From Takakia lepidozioides (lineage: Eukaryota; Streptophyta; Takakiopsida; Takakiales; Takakiaceae): 64,000 nucleotides of DNA. Under the pieces are notes generated by a model. The model did not search any database. It had not been told where the DNA came from and saw only the letters and a list, made by a program, of their open reading frames with translations. This document shows positions 61,401 through 64,000 of the stretch, one piece after another. Location of the stretch: positions 2,728,001 to 2,792,000 of the forward strand of contig CM060732.1 in assembly GCA_030704615.1 (NCBI GenBank), written 5' to 3'. A program made the translations under genes and the position numbers. Position 1 is the first letter of the stretch; each line of letters starts with the position of its first letter.

Positions 61401-62661
61401 GTCTTTTCAGTATGGATATGATCATTTCTTGCTTGATTCAGAGTAAATGAATCCATCTTTACAATGTTTTAGGGACCTGCCTAATTAAACAAGGATGACA
61501 GTTTTTGTGTAGGAGATAAAATCAACCCATCAAAACACTGCCTGTGTAAGAATGCTACAAAGCTGTATTTTTGGTGCGGGGTGCCTATGTTGTCCACTAG
61601 AGCCAACTTTCGGTGAGTGGTAATTCAAAATTTCGTGGAAGGCAAGCAAGTCGCAGACCTGATATGAAGCTGTTACCAAAACCTCTGCCCCTGCTTCAAG
61701 ATATTCCTTGTGCACCTGCAATCCAATAAATGTATGACCAACTGCAGCACATGAGACACTCATCCTTACCGGCGAAGTTATTCTTCTCTAAACCTCTTGC
61801 ACACGAATCACGCTCCCCCTGTGTGATGGACGAACTGGTCAAAAGTTCGCTCAACTGCACTCAATGCATGCTCAGTCTTTCTTCCAACTCTGCCGATATA
61901 CTTACAAGTTGGTCTGACATTTGAAGTTCTGAGTGGCCTTACTGTAGTTTCAGGAAGATCGGGATTCGGATTTGGATTCGAAGGTTCAAAGCCCAGCGAG
62001 AATGTCAATCCTAGTACTAGTCCGAATCCGAGATAGTTTAAACCACACGGTGAAACCCGAAAAGAGTGTCCGCATTGCAACATTCCTCAACAATGATGGA
62101 GAACAAGCGTTGAATGCTTCTCTATTGATTACAATACGTTTTTATGAAATGCAGGTGAGAATTTTTTCGCGGAATCTCCGTTCGTGACATTGACTTCGAA
62201 TTCTCAAAAACCGTACAGCGTAGCTCAAGCACTTACATCTACGAGAAGTATTTTCACCGCCAAAGTGATCAAACAACCAGCCATTAGTCTCCACCATATT
62301 GCAATCACTTCAAAGGCAATGCAGACTTCACGGACAGCATTCGACGACACCATAGAATATACATCGGATGAGTCCTAATTCTTTTCCTTACCTTGTTATG
62401 CAATATATGAATGAGGAAGACGCACATGAGTGCAAAATGTAGGAACTAATAAAACACCTTGCGTATGAGATCTGGCAAGGTGATCAAACACAGAGCGCTC
62501 CACAGGGGGTCCTTGATGTCTGCTCCGTGGCGTTCCAGCTGCGTTGCCAGCCCTCCATCAATAGCAACACAACCTCCTGCCCGCCTCAGCATCTCATCAA
62601 TCTTTTTAAAGGCTTCCGGCTCCTCCGTTGACTCTTCGTCAAGCTGCAGCGTCCGTCCCAT
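55405..62661 (-). CDS. HMT: homocysteine S-methyltransferase, seven exons
   Basis: Transfers a methyl group from S-methylmethionine (or S-adenosylmethionine) to homocysteine, giving methionine, in the cytosol. Exons: 62661-62458, 61715-61659, 61330-61107, 56924-56795, 56678-56475, 55975-55904 and 55563-55405. All introns are GT-AG, all phases fit, and the CDS is 1,050 bases (349 codons plus TAG), about the length of plant family members. Key motifs: CVAIDGGLATQLERHG and DPLWSA at the N-terminus, VTASYQ at the end of exon 2, GSYGAFLADGSEYSGDYG across exons 3-4, LLALETIP, the zinc ligand Cys in VGINCTPP (exon 5), IVIYPNSGESWD (exon 6), and the paired zinc Cys in IGGCCRTTP (exon 7). All three zinc-binding Cys are present. 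Intron 3 (4.2 kb) holds a LINE in the same orientation. There are no stops or shifts, so the gene looks intact. Plants carry several paralogues; which one this is cannot be told. Confidence 0.95.
57374..58304 (-). pseudogene. LINE ORF2 C-terminal region, frame-shifted
   Basis: Two frames (58304-58029 and 58000-57374) match the open C-terminal region at 43879-42881, including CNCPLCGQSEDSIHFLI. An indel near 58010 and another near 57450 (an extra T turning CPGF into SGV) break it. Confidence 0.8.
58355..59620 (-). CDS. LINE ORF2: endonuclease joined to a truncated reverse transcriptase
   Basis: Residues from about 28 form an exonuclease-endonuclease-phosphatase type domain with LATFNFSGL, AGQETW (catalytic Glu), VYMPTEG, LLGDFNARVG (Asp-Asn), SIVDYIIMD and GTSDHFLVW (catalytic Asp-His). 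Directly after RKWRIEKFHNEE the frame enters KKAYDTVWR (reverse transcriptase motif A region), then DQGVAQGCTLSPLLFNVFIN (B) and ALMFADDFAGIG (C). The 150 or more residues normally lying between endonuclease and motif A are absent, so an in-frame deletion joined the two parts. It ends at 58355 through a one-base shift (DLLGARG against DLWGLEA in the other copy). Confidence 0.85.
   Translation of the reverse strand: MQNGWPSRSNHKLPRRQTIHTQRAGLRLATFNFSGLTNQRQQLEVGQVLRTNDIHICAGQETWETSDKLVGDVIGYKWAGKMCTLKAASAKRGQKGVGFFVRDFLFDNCEIINKGLRYEHSIWLKLNLKGDMSTKDLFVGCVYMPTEGTLSADADKAFEDVKLDCASFLAKGQVVLLGDFNARVGKGIHQDDIIGPFGEDELNSNGRRLIDCLEELQLLTLNNRTRGDQVQWTREKSQTGEHSIVDYIIMDKILFPQCANVLIDRTDIGTSDHFLVWTEIKRCFPTTKRSVKRSIRKWRIEKFHNEEVIVKKAYDTVWRVVHNLYAHTQSCVTVNGHKSNFFDIDQGVAQGCTLSPLLFNVFINQLLEDVESEGFGLRVGDTTIPALMFADDFAGIGETPTNLQELIDCAKRYFDLLGARG
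59632..60495 (-). CDS. LINE ORF1 protein with threefold tandem repeat
   Basis: The frame has about 287 codons. The N-terminal part (INTPQGDPWELVTYAKSGAS...) has no domain I recognise; a basic, Ser-rich middle follows. The C-terminal third consists of three tandem 47-residue repeats built on FGTLNGLPILKVYTRR.. S.HGVIVPK.SDG....KC.EPE. The underlying 141-bp units start near 59660, 59801 and 59942. ORF1 proteins of LINEs usually bind RNA and often have zinc knuckles or an RRM; neither is seen here. The stop is 12 bases before the first codon of the ORF2 reading. Confidence 0.65.
   Translation of the reverse strand: MGSGWFLCLNLWPAKTIKNLAPININTPQGDPWELVTYAKSGASCVVFGVNPRMDNVSFKTTCSSLGLDFMANGTISRLDNRGTLKVAMTKSASNRVPHQFNLKEVRPLTGWRAVLDIGDSMGRSRKTTKGNNFNLRVSNRFDALDEVESKKPEGQDAPKCTEPERPESEGFGTLNGLPILKVYTRRTNSIHGVIVPKPSDGQYVPKCAEPERRVTEGFGTLNGLPILKVYTRRAKSIHGVIVPKQSDGKSAPMCAEPVHRVTERFGTLNGLPILKVYTRRAKSTHG
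59650..60070 (-). repeat. three tandem 141-bp units within ORF1
   Basis: The spacing of the landmark GTGTA.AC.TTGAG.ATTGGTAA is exactly 141 bases both times, so the reading frame is kept. Confidence 0.85.
60621..61106 (-). other. rest of HMT intron 3 upstream of the LINE
   Basis: Non-coding. Contains an AG-rich simple repeat at 60822-60852. Confidence 0.5.
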
Positions 62662-62725
62662 TTTCGATCCCCCTTCTCTCCCCCTCTCTCTTCCCTCTCT
62701 TCTCTCCCTGTCTCTCCAAATAACC
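62662..62725 (-). promoter_or_regulatory. purine-rich 5' leader of HMT
   Basis: On the coding strand GAGAGA-type purine repeats run into the start codon region (GGGATCGAAAATGGGACGG at the start). GA-rich leaders are common in plant genes. No TATA element was assigned. Confidence 0.5.
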
Positions 62726-63747
62726 GATCACGGCTCCTCCAATGTCTTAACCTCCGCAATCCCTCAAATGATCCACGACAAACCGGATCTCTCTTGCACC
62801 TTTACAGCTCCTCCAGAGATGCAAACAGGCGACCAGCGCAACTGTGGGCGCGCCAAGTTCATGCTAAAGCGAACAACAACGGTCTCTCTTGTGCACCCCT
62901 ATTTATCCCATATCCTTTGCCCATTTTCGTGCTCCCCGTCGTGGACCTATCGCTGTAGACGACCACGGGCTAGTCTGCTGTCTGACTTCGGACGGGCTCC
63001 CCCTTTTGCATTAAACTATGCTCTGAACAGCTGTAACTACTTTCTGTCCGAAGACGGTGCTTTCTAAAGTACTCTACTTTCTTCATTGTTTAAGGTCTGA
63101 TAGTTATCATCCATCCCTTCGTTCATTCATTGATGCTTCTTCGCGGGAAAGTGTACCAGAATTTGATCAGTGCCAGATGCATGCATCTGGATAAAGGGTA
63201 CTTATTGAATTCTTTCTTTTCTTTTCTTTTAAATACACAAGAGGGACGGAGGCCTCATGAACTTTATATAAATAGGACTTAAAATGTCCATGAGATACAA
63301 AGAGGAAAAAATAACCTCTATAAAAAGTGCCATGCAGGCTGATTCAGGAAGACACTTGCTTCGGGAAAGGGAAGACGAGAAAGAAAGGTTGTAAGGTAGA
63401 AACACCTAAAATGGAGCATATCCCAAAACGGATCCCTAGAAAAATACACAAAACTGACCATATGTCATCTCTAAAAGGTGCTTTGATCACAAGTGGTCTA
63501 GATTAGGTCATGTGGTGGGCCACAATGGAACTCCAATGAACCCTTTTAACCCATACATGATCATGATGACACCACTTAATGGACAAGTTAATAACCACCG
63601 GCGCGCACTTTGAGAGAAGTATCAAGTCATGAATGAGTTGAGACGGGAAGAATTAATCCAAACATGTAGGAGAGGGGATCACATTCCGTAAGTTAATCAA
63701 TGATCCCGATTGCAGTATCACCTTTATATGTGTATGTGTTCTCTCTG
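62726..63747. other. upstream region of HMT, no gene recognised
   Basis: The HMT promoter is expected here. Short frames without protein-like composition. An CTTTT simple repeat lies at about 63211-63228. Confidence 0.5.
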
Positions 63748-64000
63748 CATGCAGCCACACTGGCCTACTGAATGAAGGAAGACGCTACTGGTGGAGGTCC
63801 TTCTTGGACGTGTGGGACAACCGGATGAGGCAGTGGACCTGATTAATAAAATGCCAATCAATCCAGATGTTGTGGTGTGGAAGGCCTTGCTTGGTGAACT
63901 CTGGATACATGTGACTGATCTGCTCCGATGGGCTAGGGACTGCCTTACCTGGTGGCCACGCCATCTGGCCTGGATCATCACGGTAGCAATTGCCATAACC
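63748..64000 (+). pseudogene. PPR protein C-terminal fragment, runs off right edge
   Basis: One frame gives CSHTGLLNEGRRYW (63748-63790), the end of a PPR motif as found before the E domain. After a one-base shift the next frame gives GRVGQPDEAVDLINKMPIN and PDVVVWKALLGE (63805-63900), matching the consensus A..LI..MP..PD...W..LLGAC of E-class PPR proteins, then a weaker continuation. PPR proteins bind organelle RNA. The frameshift, and the absence of upstream PPR units in the preceding kilobase, suggest a decayed fragment, though an intron ending GCATGCAG at 63753 cannot be excluded. Confidence 0.65.

Noticed and set aside
62159-62378. Plus frames opposite HMT intron 1
   Set aside because: Lie within an intron whose borders are fixed by the HMT exon phases; no domain.
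1-64000. Naming the species
   Set aside because: The combination fits several seedless plant or algal streptophyte lineages; nothing in the window is diagnostic without a database search.

Overview
The window is nuclear DNA of a plant (a streptophyte, probably an embryophyte; no finer placement is justified). Evidence: GT-AG introns; a plant-type homocysteine S-methyltransferase gene in seven exons; a pentatricopeptide-repeat (PPR) fragment; Ty3 and copia retroelements primed by initiator tRNA-Met; and CACTA ends with the plant-type terminus CTTGTAGTG. There are no rRNA, tRNA, CRISPR or bacterial features. Most of the sequence is transposable elements, their decayed coding regions and unusual satellites.

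Layout. 0-6.9 kb: a minus-strand reading frame broken by two stops (1-1204), a 53-bp-period array of hairpin palindromes (1.24-2.31 kb), a heavily mutated DDE-type (MULE-like) transposase on plus (2.3-5.03 kb) and stray copies of the same palindrome. 6.9-19.4 kb: two copies of a Gag (or Gag-protease) retroelement fragment in opposite orientations, a decayed methyltransferase-like gene with permuted motif order (10.2-12.3 kb), and two CACTA 3' ends, each with a DUF4216-like coding end, GCGAC-rich subterminal repeats and a terminus. 19.6-28.2 kb: a C-rich tract holding a multi-exon gene with a BED-like zinc finger and a Pro/Ser-rich middle, followed by G-rich satellites with long G runs and repeated CACGTG motifs. 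28.2-35.2 kb: a structurally complete 6,979-bp Ty3 chromodomain retrotransposon on minus with a 5-bp target duplication TCGCG. 35.2-38.9 kb: a copia fragment with its 5' LTR and primer site, into which a 1.4-kb non-autonomous TIR element carrying a second hairpin array has inserted with a 9-bp duplication, next to a rearranged LINE.

41.9-64 kb is the gene-like part. Two paralogous genes encoding CENP-B/psq-type helix-turn-helix proteins lie head to head (exons 47459-41948 on minus, 50228-53160 on plus) around a 2.8-kb shared upstream region. Next is an intact homocysteine S-methyltransferase gene on minus (62661-55405; 349 codons), expected to make methionine from homocysteine with S-methylmethionine or S-adenosylmethionine as donor. 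A PPR-protein end runs off the right edge. Introns of the first helix-turn-helix gene and of the methyltransferase gene carry copies of one LINE family that ends in a (TC)n tail rather than poly(A).

Best leads: the two unrelated-context hairpin arrays sharing the core TGCGGYRCCGCA, one of which contains an inverted copy of the transposase gene's 3' end; the nested TIR element with a readable target duplication; the microsatellite-tailed LINE with a tripled ORF1 repeat; and the divergent helix-turn-helix pair.
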